A stretch of 16,147 nucleotides of DNA from JALYQB01 sp035640155. Its GTDB lineage: Bacteria; Actinomycetota; Actinomycetes; Mycobacteriales; Pseudonocardiaceae. The DNA lies in contig DASQWR010000119.1 in NCBI GenBank assembly GCA_035640155.1, forward strand, positions 1 through 16,147, given 5' to 3'. The translations under genes were made by a program, and so were the position numbers. Shown piece by piece: positions 1-10,341 of this stretch; within the stretch, counting starts at the first letter, position 1, and each line of letters starts with the position of its first letter. The notes below the pieces were generated by a model. It had not been told where the DNA came from. It did no database searches and saw nothing but the letters and a program-made list of their open reading frames with translations.

Positions 1-502
<502 letters not shown>

Positions 503-585
503 ATGACCAACAGAAAACAGCGCCCCTGCAGAAGTCGAAACCTGTGCCAGGGCACTGCTCTGATCACTAGCCAAACCAAAAACAA

Positions 586-594
586 CTCAAAGAA
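586..594 (-). promoter_or_regulatory. Second copy of the TTCTTTGAG leader motif
   Basis: The transcript-strand 9-mer TTCTTTGAG occurs here, about 85 nt upstream of mature 16S, and again at 679-687 within the conserved leader motif. Two copies in one rRNA leader suggest a repeated boxA-like antitermination or processing element. The role is inference; only the exact repeat is seen. Confidence 0.35.
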
Positions 595-660
595 ACCCAG
601 GCCCGACCGCAAAGACTAACCGGCCGAGCCACGGGGATCAAACAAACATGGCACTGACAT

Positions 661-692
661 TCGGCACACTGTTGAGTTCTCAAAGAACGAAC
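661..692 (-). promoter_or_regulatory. Conserved rRNA leader motif (boxA-like antitermination/processing site)
   Basis: On the transcript strand this segment contains TTCTTTGAGAACTCAACAG followed by TGTGCC. It closely resembles the TTGTTTGAGAACTCAA element known from mycobacterial and other actinobacterial rRNA leaders, which is linked to Nus-dependent antitermination and to precursor processing. It can form two mutually exclusive small inverted repeats: GTTCT-TTG-AGAAC at 676-688, and TTGAG-AA-CTCAA at 672-683. It lies just downstream of a boxB-like hairpin (706-723). Confidence 0.65.
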
Positions 693-705
693 ACGCACCG
701 TCCCG

Positions 706-723
706 GTCGCTACGGGGAGCGAC
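706..723 (-). promoter_or_regulatory. boxB-like hairpin in the rRNA leader
   Basis: A perfect 6-bp inverted repeat, GTCGCT / AGCGAC, encloses a 6-nt loop (CCCCGT on the transcript). It precedes the boxA-like motif at 661-692 in the order of transcription. The boxB-boxA order fits an rRNA antitermination site, though binding of Nus factors is inferred from family knowledge. Confidence 0.5.
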
Positions 724-780
724 TCGGATCCGGGGTGGCCTGTTCCACACTACACCGGCCCCGTCGACCCGAACCCAGGG

Positions 781-809
781 GGTCCGACCGACCAACCGGT
801 GATCGGACC
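781..809 (-). other. Stem-loop in the rRNA leader
   Basis: A 7-bp perfect inverted repeat (GGTCCGA at 781-787 with TCGGACC at 803-809) encloses 15 nt, in which ACCG/CGGT can pair further. It lies downstream of the strongest promoter candidate, so it would be part of the leader RNA. It has no U-tract and is more likely leader structure than a terminator. Confidence 0.4.
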
Positions 810-839
810 AGCATACCAGCTGCTCCGATCGAGAGTCCC
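810..839 (-). promoter_or_regulatory. Possible second rRNA promoter (P2), weak
   Basis: A good -10 hexamer, TATGCT (810-815), has a weak -35 candidate GGGACT (834-839) at an 18-bp spacing that keeps only the GAC core. Actinobacterial rRNA operons often have several promoters, so this is plausible, but the -35 match is poor. Confidence 0.3.
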
Positions 840-906
840 GCAGTCCGGCCAGGCGCTCGTACCGTCTTCGGTATGGCGTTTTGTCCGTTCCCTGCGAGCA
901 GGGACA

Positions 907-936
907 AGCGTACGTGGTGCGCACGGGAGAAGTCAA
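907..936 (-). promoter_or_regulatory. Candidate main rRNA promoter (P1)
   Basis: The minus strand shows TTGACT (931-936) as -35 and TACGCT (907-912) as -10, 18 bp apart. This is a strong match to the vegetative actinobacterial sigma-70-type promoter (TTGAC-n-TAnnnT). Transcription would start near 900, giving a leader of about 400 nt before 16S. The promoter begins only about 55 bp after the tyrS stop codon, with no obvious intrinsic terminator in between. Confidence 0.65.
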
Positions 937-990
937 ACCGGCACCGCCCCGCGTATCGGCCCTGGTCAAGACGTGGAAGACAGGGAGCGG

Positions 991-2274
991 TCAGCGCACC
1001 CGCACGCCCGCGGTGTGACGTCGACCGCGACGGAGCACCAACCAGCGGCCGGGCAGGAGGTCGGACTCTGCGGGGGTCCACGCCTCGTCGCCGACCTTGG
1101 CGTTGTTGACCGACGCGCCACCCTCGCGGACCGTGCGGCGGGCGGCTCCCCTGCTCTCGGCAAGTCCGCACGCCATCAGCAGGTCGACGATCGTGGGCTG
1201 CTCGGACAGCTGCACCTCGCCGGTGGGCGCCTCGGCCATCGCCGCCGACAGGGTCTCCTCGTCGAGCTCCCTGAGCTCCCCGCGGCCGAACAGCGCCTGG
1301 CTGGCCGCGGCGGCCCTGGCGGCCTCAGCAGCACCGTGGACGAGGGTGGTCACCGCCGCAGCGAGACAACGCTGGGCATCGCGCTGCTGCGGTCGCTCGG
1401 CGGTCTGGCGCTCCAGGTCGGCGATCTCCTCCCGGCTGAGGTCGGTGAACACCCGCAGGTACCCGGCCACCTGGGAGTCCTCGGCATTGATCCAGAACTG
1501 GTAGAACGCGTACGGGCTGGTGAGCTGGGGGTCGAGCCACACCGTGCCGCTCTCGGTCTTGCCGAACTTCGTCCCGTCTGCCTTCGTGACCAACGGCGTG
1601 GCGAGGGCGTGTGCCGAACGCCCCTCGACCCGGTGGATGAGGTCGATCCCGGCGGTGAGGTTGCCCCACTGGTCGCTGCCGCCGACCTGGAGGGTGCAGT
1701 CGTAGCGGCGGAGCAGTTCGAGGAAGTCCATGCCCTGCAGCAGCTGGTAGCTGAACTCGGTGTAGCTGATGCCGGCGTCGGAGGCCAGCCGCGCGCTGAC
1801 CGCCTCCTTCGCCAGCATGCGGCTGACCCGGAAGTGCTTGCCGACGTCGCGCAGAAAGTCGATGGCCGACAGCGGTGCAGTCCAGTCGAGGTTGTTCACC
1901 ATCCGCGCGGCATGCGGCCCGTCGAAGTCCAGAAAGGGCTCGATCTGGCGGTGGATCCGCTGCACCCACTCGGCGACGGCCTCCTTGGTGTTGAGGATGC
2001 GCTCCGAGGTCGGCTTCGGGTCACCGATGAGCCCGGTGGCGCCGCCGACCAGGGCGAGCGGCCGGTGTCCGGCCCGCTGGAAGCGGCGGATCGTGAGGAG
2101 CTGCACCAGGTTCCCGATGTGCAGGCTCGGCGCGGTGGGGTCGAAGCCGCAGTAGAGGGTCACCGGCTCCCCACCCTCATCGACGCGAGCGCACTCGTGA
2201 CGCAGCGCGTCGAGATCGGTGCTCTGCGCCATAAGACCCCGCCAGGCCAGCTCGTCGAGGATGTGCTCTCCCAC
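991..2274 (-). CDS. tyrS: Tyrosyl-tRNA synthetase
   Basis: This class I aminoacyl-tRNA synthetase charges tRNA-Tyr with tyrosine in the cytoplasm. Numbered from the GTG start, the product has 427 residues, normal for bacterial TyrS. The HIGH-type motif is HIGN (about 52-55), after YCGFDPTAPSL. The tyrosine-site stretch VGGSDQWGN lies at about 197-205, and the KMSKS-type loop is KFGKT (236-240). An S4-like RNA-binding domain (LLMACGLAESRGAARRTV and on) forms the C terminus. I prefer GTG at 2274 because GGAGG sits 9 nt upstream of it. An in-frame ATG at 2283 (adding MGS) directly abuts that same GGAGG and would have no spacer. The gene follows mpg by a few bases, so it is probably the last protein gene of the long arg transcript. 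No tyrosine T-box could fit in that gap. Confidence 0.97.
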   Translation of the reverse strand: MGEHILDELAWRGLMAQSTDLDALRHECARVDEGGEPVTLYCGFDPTAPSLHIGNLVQLLTIRRFQRAGHRPLALVGGATGLIGDPKPTSERILNTKEAVAEWVQRIHRQIEPFLDFDGPHAARMVNNLDWTAPLSAIDFLRDVGKHFRVSRMLAKEAVSARLASDAGISYTEFSYQLLQGMDFLELLRRYDCTLQVGGSDQWGNLTAGIDLIHRVEGRSAHALATPLVTKADGTKFGKTESGTVWLDPQLTSPYAFYQFWINAEDSQVAGYLRVFTDLSREEIADLERQTAERPQQRDAQRCLAAAVTTLVHGAAEAARAAAASQALFGRGELRELDEETLSAAMAEAPTGEVQLSEQPTIVDLLMACGLAESRGAARRTVREGGASVNNAKVGDEAWTPAESDLLPGRWLVLRRGRRHTAGVRVR

Positions 2275-2290
2275 GGACCCCATCCTCCCG

Positions 2291-2926
2291 TCACGCCGGC
2301 CGCGACCGCCGCCGGGTGCCGAGGCGGTAGGCCGACACCGCCTGGCTGCCGTCCACCCAGAACCGCCACGGCCGGTCCTGCGCCGCGGCGATGCCGACCC
2401 GGGGACCAGTGCGGATCCGCGCGGCGGATATCGGGTCGCCGGTCAGCAGCCGGACCGGGGACGCCGGATCGGTGACGTCGACGCCGTTGTGCTCGCGACC
2501 CAGGCCGAGCAGGGCGGCCAGTCGCGCGGGGCCGCGGGCGAGATCCGCCGCGGACCGTGCGGTGGGACGCCGGCGGTGCGCGACGTCCAGGCCGGAGACG
2601 ACCTCGCCCGCGCGCAGCAGCACCGCACCCGCCTCGCCGTCGGGCAGGCACGACACGTTGACGCAGAAGTGCAGCCCGTAGACGAAGTAGACGTAGAGGT
2701 GCCCCGGCGGGCCGAACATCACCGCGTTGCGGGCGGTGCGGCCCCGGTAGGAGTGTGCGGCGGGGTCGTCGGCACCCCGGTAGGCCTCCACCTCGACGAG
2801 TCGCACCGCGACCTCGCCGTCAGGGGTGTCCGCCAGGAGGTGGGAGCCGAGGAGCAGCCGTGCGGCGTCGAGCACGTCGACTGCGAGCAGCTCGCGGGCC
2901 AGCGTCACCCGGCGGGACAGGGTCAC
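2291..2926 (-). CDS. mpg: 3-methyladenine DNA glycosylase, AAG/MPG family
   Basis: This base-excision repair enzyme removes alkylated purines such as 3-methyladenine from DNA. The 211-residue product matches the usual bacterial length. Compared with human AAG as I recall it, the key residues are present: the catalytic Glu before AY (Glu47 in VEVEAYRG), Tyr49, His58 in DPAAHS, and the intercalating Tyr in LYVYFVYG (Tyr80). The conserved RN and MFG motifs lie between them. The GTG start at 2926 overlaps the argH stop as GTGA, and homology begins almost at once (TLARELLAVDVLDAARLLLG). Translational coupling to argH is therefore likely. A repair glycosylase at the end of an arginine operon makes no metabolic sense, but the mpg-tyrS pair is conserved in actinobacteria such as M. 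tuberculosis. The C-terminal tail is Arg-rich (TRRRSRPA). Confidence 0.95.
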   Translation of the reverse strand: MTLSRRVTLARELLAVDVLDAARLLLGSHLLADTPDGEVAVRLVEVEAYRGADDPAAHSYRGRTARNAVMFGPPGHLYVYFVYGLHFCVNVSCLPDGEAGAVLLRAGEVVSGLDVAHRRRPTARSAADLARGPARLAALLGLGREHNGVDVTDPASPVRLLTGDPISAARIRTGPRVGIAAAQDRPWRFWVDGSQAVSAYRLGTRRRSRPA

Positions 2927-4376
2927 CCGGCCCACTGCCGATGCATCGCGATTCGCTCGCGGGCCCGGGCGAGCTGCTCGGCGACTCGCGCCGGGGCGGT
3001 TCCGCCGGGCGCGTCGCGGGAGGCGATCGACCCGGCCACGGTGAGGACGGCGCGGACGTCCGGGGTCAGCTCCGGGTGGATCGCCGCCAGCTCCCTGTCG
3101 GAGAGATCGCCGAGACCCACCCCGCGGGACTCCGCGACCCGCACGCACCGGCCGGCCGCCTCGTGCGCGGCCGGGAACGGGACGCCCTGGCGCACCAGCC
3201 ACTCCGCGACGTCGGTAGCGAGGGTGAAGCCGGCGGGCGCCAGCGAAGCGAGCCGGTCCGTGTGGAAGGCGAGCGTGCCGACCATCCCGGCCACCGCGGG
3301 GAGCAGCAGCTCGAGCTGCTCGACGGAGTCGAAGAGCGGCTCCTTGTCCTCCTGCAGGTCACGGTTGTAGGCCAGTGGCTGCGCCTTGAGGGTGGCGAGC
3401 AGGCCGGTGAGGTTGCCGATCAGCCGACCGGCCTTACCCCGGGACAGCTCGGCGATGTCGGGGTTCTTCTTCTGCGGCAAGATCGAGCTCCCGGTCGACC
3501 AGGCGTCGTGCAGCGTCACGTAGGAGAACTCCGCGGTCGCCCAGAGGATCACCTCCTCGGCGATCCGGGAGAGGTCCACGGCCAGCATCGCGAGCACGAA
3601 CGCGGCCTCCGCGGCAAAGTCACGCGACGCGGTGCCGTCGATCGAGTTCTCGCACGCGGAGTCGAAGCCGAGCTCCGCGGCCACCGCGGCGGGGTCGAGG
3701 CCCAGCGACGAGCCCGCCAGCGCCCCCGATCCGTAGGGCGAGACGGCGGTGCGGGCGTCCCAGTCCCGCAGCCGCTCGACGTCACGGAGCAACGCCTGGG
3801 CATGCGCCCCGAGGTGGTGGGCGAGCAGGACGGGCTGCGCGTGCTGCAGATGGGTGCGCCCGGGCATCGGCGCCTCGGGGTGCGCGGCGGCCCGGGCGAG
3901 CAGCGCGTCCGTGACGTCGAGGGTGCCGGCGGCGACCCGGCGGGCGGCGTCGCGCAGCCACATCCGCAGCAGCGTGGCAACCTGGTCGTTGCGGGAACGC
4001 CCGGCGCGCAGCTTGCCGCCGAGGTCCGGGCCGGCCCGCTCGATCAGGCCGCGTTCGAGCGCGGTGTGAACGTCCTCGTCTCCGGCCACGGGGAGGAACG
4101 CGCCAGCGACGACGTCGGCCTCGAGCTGGTCCAGCGCGGCGAGCAGGCCCTTCAGCTCCGCGTCGTCGAGCAGGGCCGCGGCGCGCAGCACCCGCGCGTG
4201 CGCGCGGGACCCGCGGATGTCGTAGGGCGCCAACCGCCAGTCGAAATGCGTGGACGCGCTCAGAGCTGCCATCGCGGCGGCCGGTCCACCAGCGAACCGG
4301 CCACCCCAGAGTTGATGGCCCTCGCCCGGGTGCGGGTGTCCCGCAGGATGCGATGCGAGCAGGTCTCGCGGTGACG

Positions 4377-4380
<4 letters not shown>
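2923..4380 (-). CDS. argH: Argininosuccinate lyase
   Basis: This enzyme catalyses the last step of arginine synthesis, splitting argininosuccinate into arginine and fumarate. The 485-residue product belongs to the fumarase/aspartase superfamily. It begins with the typical LWGGRFAGG (24-32). It has the superfamily motifs DEDVHTALE (101-109), GGKLRAGRSRNDQV (121-134), GRTHLQHAQP (174-183, with the catalytic His) and the signature GSSILPQKKNPD (297-308), whose mobile loop holds the catalytic Ser. The start is GTG at 4380, overlapping the argG stop as GTGA. The next Met (37) lies inside the conserved N-terminal region, so it is too late. The 3' end overlaps mpg in the same way. The N-terminal 20 residues are rich in His and Pro and probably variable. 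Confidence 0.97.
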
Positions 4381-5588
<1,208 letters not shown>

Positions 5589-5612
5589 CGTTGCTGCTCC
5601 TCGTGCTCGATG

Positions 5613-6110
5613 TCAGTCAGGGAGTGCCGCGGCTGGTGCTGACAGCGCCCCGAGGCGCTCCACCAGCTGGGCACCGGTGCAGGGTTCGCGGGCGACGACG
5701 AGGATGGTGTCGTCCCCCGCGATGGTGCCCACCACGTCGGTGAGCGCCGCCCGGTCCAGCGCACTGGCCAGGAAGTGTGCCGCACCGGGTGGAGTGCGCA
5801 GCACGGCCAGGTTGGCGCTGGCGTCGGCGGAGACCAGCAGCTCCGACAGCATCCGCGCCACCTTCGCGGTGCCGCCCTCGACGGCGCGCACCGGGCTGCC
5901 GTCCTCGGGGATGACGTAGATCGGCGCTCCGCTGTCCACGCCGCGCAGCTTCACCGCGCCCAGCTCGTCGAGGTCTCGGGACAGGGTGGCCTGGGTGACG
6001 GAGAACCCGTCGGCAGCGAGCAGGGCCATCAGGTCCGCTTGGCTGCGCACGGCGCGCTGCGTCACGAGCTCGACGATCCGGGCCTGCCGAGCGGCCCTGG
6101 TGAGGGTCAC
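5613..6110 (-). CDS. argR: Arginine repressor ArgR
   Basis: ArgR is the hexameric, arginine-dependent repressor of arginine biosynthesis. The 165-residue protein has an N-terminal winged helix-turn-helix (about 8-70) with the recognition-helix motif SVTQATLSRDL (37-47). Its C-terminal oligomerisation and arginine-binding domain carries GTIAGDDTIL (128-137); the Asp pair there contacts arginine in known ArgR structures. The GTG start at 6110 overlaps the argF stop as GTGA, and homology starts within the first ten residues. Because argR lies inside the operon it probably controls, the cluster is likely autoregulated. The likely operators are the two boxes before argC (11781-11814). Confidence 0.97.
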   Translation of the reverse strand: MTLTRAARQARIVELVTQRAVRSQADLMALLAADGFSVTQATLSRDLDELGAVKLRGVDSGAPIYVIPEDGSPVRAVEGGTAKVARMLSELLVSADASANLAVLRTPPGAAHFLASALDRAALTDVVGTIAGDDTILVVAREPCTGAQLVERLGALSAPAAALPD

Positions 6111-7068
6111 CGCTGCTCCGAGCCGACGTCCCGGCCCGGCTCGAGCAGCCACGCCAGCAGCGCCTTCTGCGCGTGCAGCCGGTTCTCCGCCGCGTCCCAC
6201 ACCGCGCTCGCGGGGCCGTCGAGCACCTCGTCGGTGATCTCCTTGCCGCGGTGGGCCGGCAGGCAGTGCAGCACGATCGCGCCGGGTGCGGCGCGCGCCA
6301 GCAGGTCTGCGTTCAGCTGCAGCCGCCGGAACGGGGTGAGCCGGTCCAGACCGTCCTGCTCCTGGCCCATCGAGGTCCAGGTGTCGGTGACCAGGACGTC
6401 GGCACCCTCGACGGCCTCGAGCGGATCGGCGTCGACCGGATCGGCGAGCACGGTGACGCTGCCCCCGGTGTCCGATGCGCGGTGCTTCGCGGCGAGCACC
6501 ACCTCGTCGAGCGGCCGGAACCCGTCCGGCGCGACGATGCGCACGTTCAGCCCGGCGGTGGTGGCACCGAGCAGCAGGGAGTGCGCCATGTTGTTGGCGC
6601 CGTCGCCGAGGTAGGCCAGGGTGAGCCCGGCGAGACACCCGTGCCGCTCGCGGATGGTCTGCAGATCGGCGAGTACCTGGCAGGGGTGGAACTGGTCGGT
6701 CAGCGCGTTGACCACCGGCACCCGGGACACGCTGGCCATCGCCTCGATCCGGTGCTGGCCGAAGGTGCGCCACACCACGGCGTCCACGTAGCGCGAGAGC
6801 ATCCGCGAAGTGTCCTCGACGGTCTCCTCCCGACCGAGCTGGGTGCTGCGGGCATCGACGACGAGGGGGTGGCCCCCGAGCTGAGCAATGCCCACCTCGA
6901 ACGAGAGCCGGGTGCGGGTCGAGCTCTTGTCGAAGATCACCGCGATCGACCTCGGCCCGGTGAGCGGCGCGTGGCCGAGCGGATCGGCCTTGTACGCGTC
7001 AGCGCGGTCGAGCACGGCGAGCTGCTCGCCGGGGGTGAGGTCGTCGTCGCGCAGGAAGTGCCTGGGCA

Positions 7069-7069
<1 letters not shown>
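6107..7069 (-). CDS. argF: Ornithine carbamoyltransferase (anabolic)
   Basis: This enzyme makes citrulline from ornithine and carbamoyl phosphate. The 320-residue protein carries all diagnostic motifs: the carbamoyl-phosphate loop SSTRTR (49-54), FHPCQ (127-131), DGANNMAHSLL (156-166), the ornithine-binding SMGQE (233-237), and HCLPAHRG (268-275) with the active-site Cys. The ATG at 7069 shares one base with the argD stop (TGATG), and the 3' end overlaps argR. Its place among biosynthetic genes argues for the anabolic form rather than the catabolic ArcB. Carbamoyl phosphate synthetase genes (carAB) are not in this window. Confidence 0.98.
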
Positions 7070-8266
<1,197 letters not shown>

Positions 8267-8277
<11 letters not shown>

Positions 8278-9184
8278 CCTGGATCTCCTTCCGGTCATCC
8301 GGCGGCACCCCATCTGGCGAGACCATCGTGCCGACGCCGGAGGTGGTGAACACCTCGAGCAGCACCGAGTGCGCGAGCCGCCCGTCGATCACGTGGGCGC
8401 GGGGCACGCCGCCGCGCACCGCGCGCAGGCAGGCCTCCATCTTCGGTGCCATCCCGGACCCGAGGCCGGGCAGCAGGACCTCGAGCTCGTCAGCGGTCAC
8501 GTGCGAGAGCACGCTGCCTCGATCCGGCCAGTCGGCGTAGAGCCCCTCGACGTCGGTGAGCACCACCAGCTTCTCGGCGCCGAGGGCGATGGCCAACGCG
8601 GAGGCGGCGGTGTCGGCGTTGACGTTGTGCACCACGCCCTCGACGTCGGGGGCCACGGTGGACACCACCGGGATGCGTCCGGCCGCGACGATGTCGAGGA
8701 CCGCGTCCGGGTTCACCCCGATCACATCGCCCACCAGCCCGACGTCGACGGGCGCCCCGTCCACGATCGCCGGGCGGCGGGCCGCGGTGAACAGCTGCGC
8801 ATCCTCTCCGGACATCCCGATCGCGTACGGACCGTGCGAGTTCATCAGCCCCACCAGCTCCCGGCCCACCTGGCCGACGAGCACCATCCGCACAACGTCC
8901 ATCGTCTCCGGAGTGGTGACCCGCAGGCCGCCGCGGAACTCCCCTGCGATGCCGAGCCGGCCGAGCATCGCGGTGATCTGCGGACCGCCGCCGTGGACCA
9001 CGACGGGACGCAGACCGGCCAGCCGGAGGAACACCATGTCCTGGGCAAAGGCCCGCTTGAGCTCGTCGTCGAGCATCGCGTTGCCGCCGTACTTGACGAC
9101 GACCGTGGCACCGTGGAAGCGCTGCAGCCAGGGCAGCGCCTCGGCGAGCACCGCCGCCTTGGCCGCTGCCGTCTCGATCGTCAT
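8267..9184 (-). CDS. argB: Acetylglutamate kinase
   Basis: ArgB phosphorylates N-acetylglutamate, the committed and often arginine-inhibited step. The 305-residue protein belongs to the amino acid kinase family. Its motifs are VVVKYGGNAM (28-37, with Lys31), VVHGGGPQI (62-70), and HNVNADTAASALA (186-198). The ~25-residue N-terminal extension before the first beta strand (AVLAEALPWLQRFHG) fits the mobile helix found in arginine-sensitive enzymes, so feedback inhibition is likely but not proven. The ATG at 9184 overlaps the argJ stop as ATGA, and the 3' end overlaps argD by 11 nt. Confidence 0.97.
8284..8290 (-). promoter_or_regulatory. Ribosome binding site deciding the argD start
   Basis: AAGGAGA on the minus strand lies 6 nt upstream of ATG 8277, inside the 3' end of argB. 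It is one of the strongest Shine-Dalgarno sequences in the cluster and selects ATG 8277 over the upstream in-frame ATG at 8313. Confidence 0.75.
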
Positions 9185-10341
9185 GTCGGGTACGCGCTGT
9201 TCACGTCGACGTAGCCGGGCGAGAGGTCGGTGGTGAGCACCGTCGCGGTCCCGTCACCGAGGTGCAGGTCGACCTCCACCAGGATGTCGCGACCCGAGAG
9301 GTCGGCGACGCGGCGCTCACCAGCCGCGGCGCCGCCGGCGCAGAGCAGCACCCCGTTGATCCGCACGTCGAGGGTCTCCGCCCGGACCTGCGCCGCGGAG
9401 GCGCCGACCGCGGCCGCGATCCGACCCCAGTTCGGGTCGGAGCCGAAGAACGCCGCCTTGACCAGGCTGTCGCGCGCCACCCCGCGCGCCGCGACCAGCG
9501 CGTCCGCCTCGCACGACGCTCCGCGCACGACGACCGCGATCTCCTTGGTCACACCCTCGGCATCGGCCTGCAGGCCCCGCACCAGGTCGTAGCAGACCTG
9601 CCGGACGGCAGCGGCGAACTCTGCTGGATCCACCGCGGCGCCCGCCGCGCCGGAGGCCAGCAGCAGCACGGTGTCGTTGGTGGAGCAGCTGCCGTCGATG
9701 TCGAGCCGCTCGAAGGTGCTCGTGGTGGCGCTGCGCAGCACGGCGTCCAGCGTGGGCGCGTCGACGTCGGCATCGGTGGTCAGCACGCCGAGCAGGGTCG
9801 CGAAGCTCGGCGCGATCATGCCGGCGCCCTTGGCGAACCCGCCGACGCGCCACCCTGCCGGGCTCGTTACGAGGGCCTGCTTGGGCACCGTGTCGGTGGT
9901 GAGCACCGCGGTCGCCGCGGCGAGACCGGACTCCGGGCCGCTGCCGAGCGCGGTGACCGCCGCGTCCACCCCGGACCGGACGGCCGTCATCGGCAGCCGC
10001 GCACCGATCAGGCCGGTGGAGCAGACCGCGACGCCGATCGCGCCGCAGCCGAGCCGAGCCGCCACCTGCTCGGCGGTGACGTGGCTGTCCTGGAAGCCAC
10101 CTGGACCGGTGCAGGCGTTGGCACCGCCGGAGTTCAGCACGACTGCGCGCAGCCGCCCCTCGGAGAGCACTTGGCGCGACCACAGCACCGGGGCGGCTTG
10201 CACTTGGTTGCGGGTGAACACCCCCGCGGCGGCATCCGACGGGCCGTCGTTGACCACCAGCGCGAGGTCGGCACCGCCGGAGGCCTTGATGCCCGCCGCG
10301 ACGCCCGCGGCGCGGAAGCCGGCGGGTGCGATGACGCTCAT
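9181..10341 (-). CDS. argJ: Glutamate N-acetyltransferase / ornithine acetyltransferase
   Basis: ArgJ moves the acetyl group from N-acetylornithine to glutamate, closing the acetyl cycle. Some members also use acetyl-CoA to make N-acetylglutamate. The 386-residue precursor is expected to cut itself into alpha and beta chains at the conserved Ala-Thr bond in KGAGMIAPSFATLL, so Thr182 would be the nucleophile. Other motifs are LNSGGANACTG (69-79) and LTTDTVPK (147-154). The ATG at 10341 overlaps the upstream ACT-domain gene as ATGA and gives the normal N terminus. No argA-type acetylglutamate synthase is present here. Whether this ArgJ is mono- or bifunctional cannot be told from the sequence. 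Confidence 0.97.
   Translation of the reverse strand: MSVIAPAGFRAAGVAAGIKASGGADLALVVNDGPSDAAAGVFTRNQVQAAPVLWSRQVLSEGRLRAVVLNSGGANACTGPGGFQDSHVTAEQVAARLGCGAIGVAVCSTGLIGARLPMTAVRSGVDAAVTALGSGPESGLAAATAVLTTDTVPKQALVTSPAGWRVGGFAKGAGMIAPSFATLLGVLTTDADVDAPTLDAVLRSATTSTFERLDIDGSCSTNDTVLLLASGAAGAAVDPAEFAAAVRQVCYDLVRGLQADAEGVTKEIAVVVRGASCEADALVAARGVARDSLVKAAFFGSDPNWGRIAAAVGASAAQVRAETLDVRINGVLLCAGGAAAGERRVADLSGRDILVEVDLHLGDGTATVLTTDLSPGYVDVNSAYPT

Larger units (their letters stand above)
503..906 (-). other. rRNA operon leader region (no protein gene)
   Basis: This stretch lies between the proposed rRNA promoter and the mature 16S 5' end. I see no convincing protein gene in it; the reading frames here are accidental. 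It holds several hairpins and a conserved-looking actinobacterial rRNA leader motif, listed separately. The part nearest 16S (about 503-600) is richer in A and T than the surrounding genes, as is common for rRNA leaders. A small hairpin, GTGCC-CT-GGCAC on the transcript, sits at 544-555. Another, TACCG-AAGA-CGGTA, sits at 860-873. The partner strand of the 16S processing stem would lie downstream of 16S, outside the window. Confidence 0.7.

Noticed and set aside
616..969. A minus-strand frame in the gap between tyrS and 16S
   Set aside because: It overlaps the rRNA promoter and leader motifs, lacks a ribosome binding site and resembles no protein.
964..969. TTGACC hexamer as another rRNA promoter -35
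   Set aside because: No TAnnnT-like -10 occurs at 16-19 bp spacing. The TTGACT/TACGCT pair just downstream is far better.
799..2475. A 558-codon plus-strand frame covering the rRNA leader and tyrS
   Set aside because: It crosses the rRNA promoter and lies antisense to all of tyrS. Its composition is that of a GC-driven shadow.
2755..4374. A 539-codon plus-strand frame opposite argH
   Set aside because: It mirrors the codon pattern of argH and shows no recognisable domain.
5589..5612. Separate ArgR-controlled promoter for argG in the argR-argG gap
   Set aside because: The 24-nt gap contains just a ribosome binding site; no ARG-box or -10/-35 pattern is visible.
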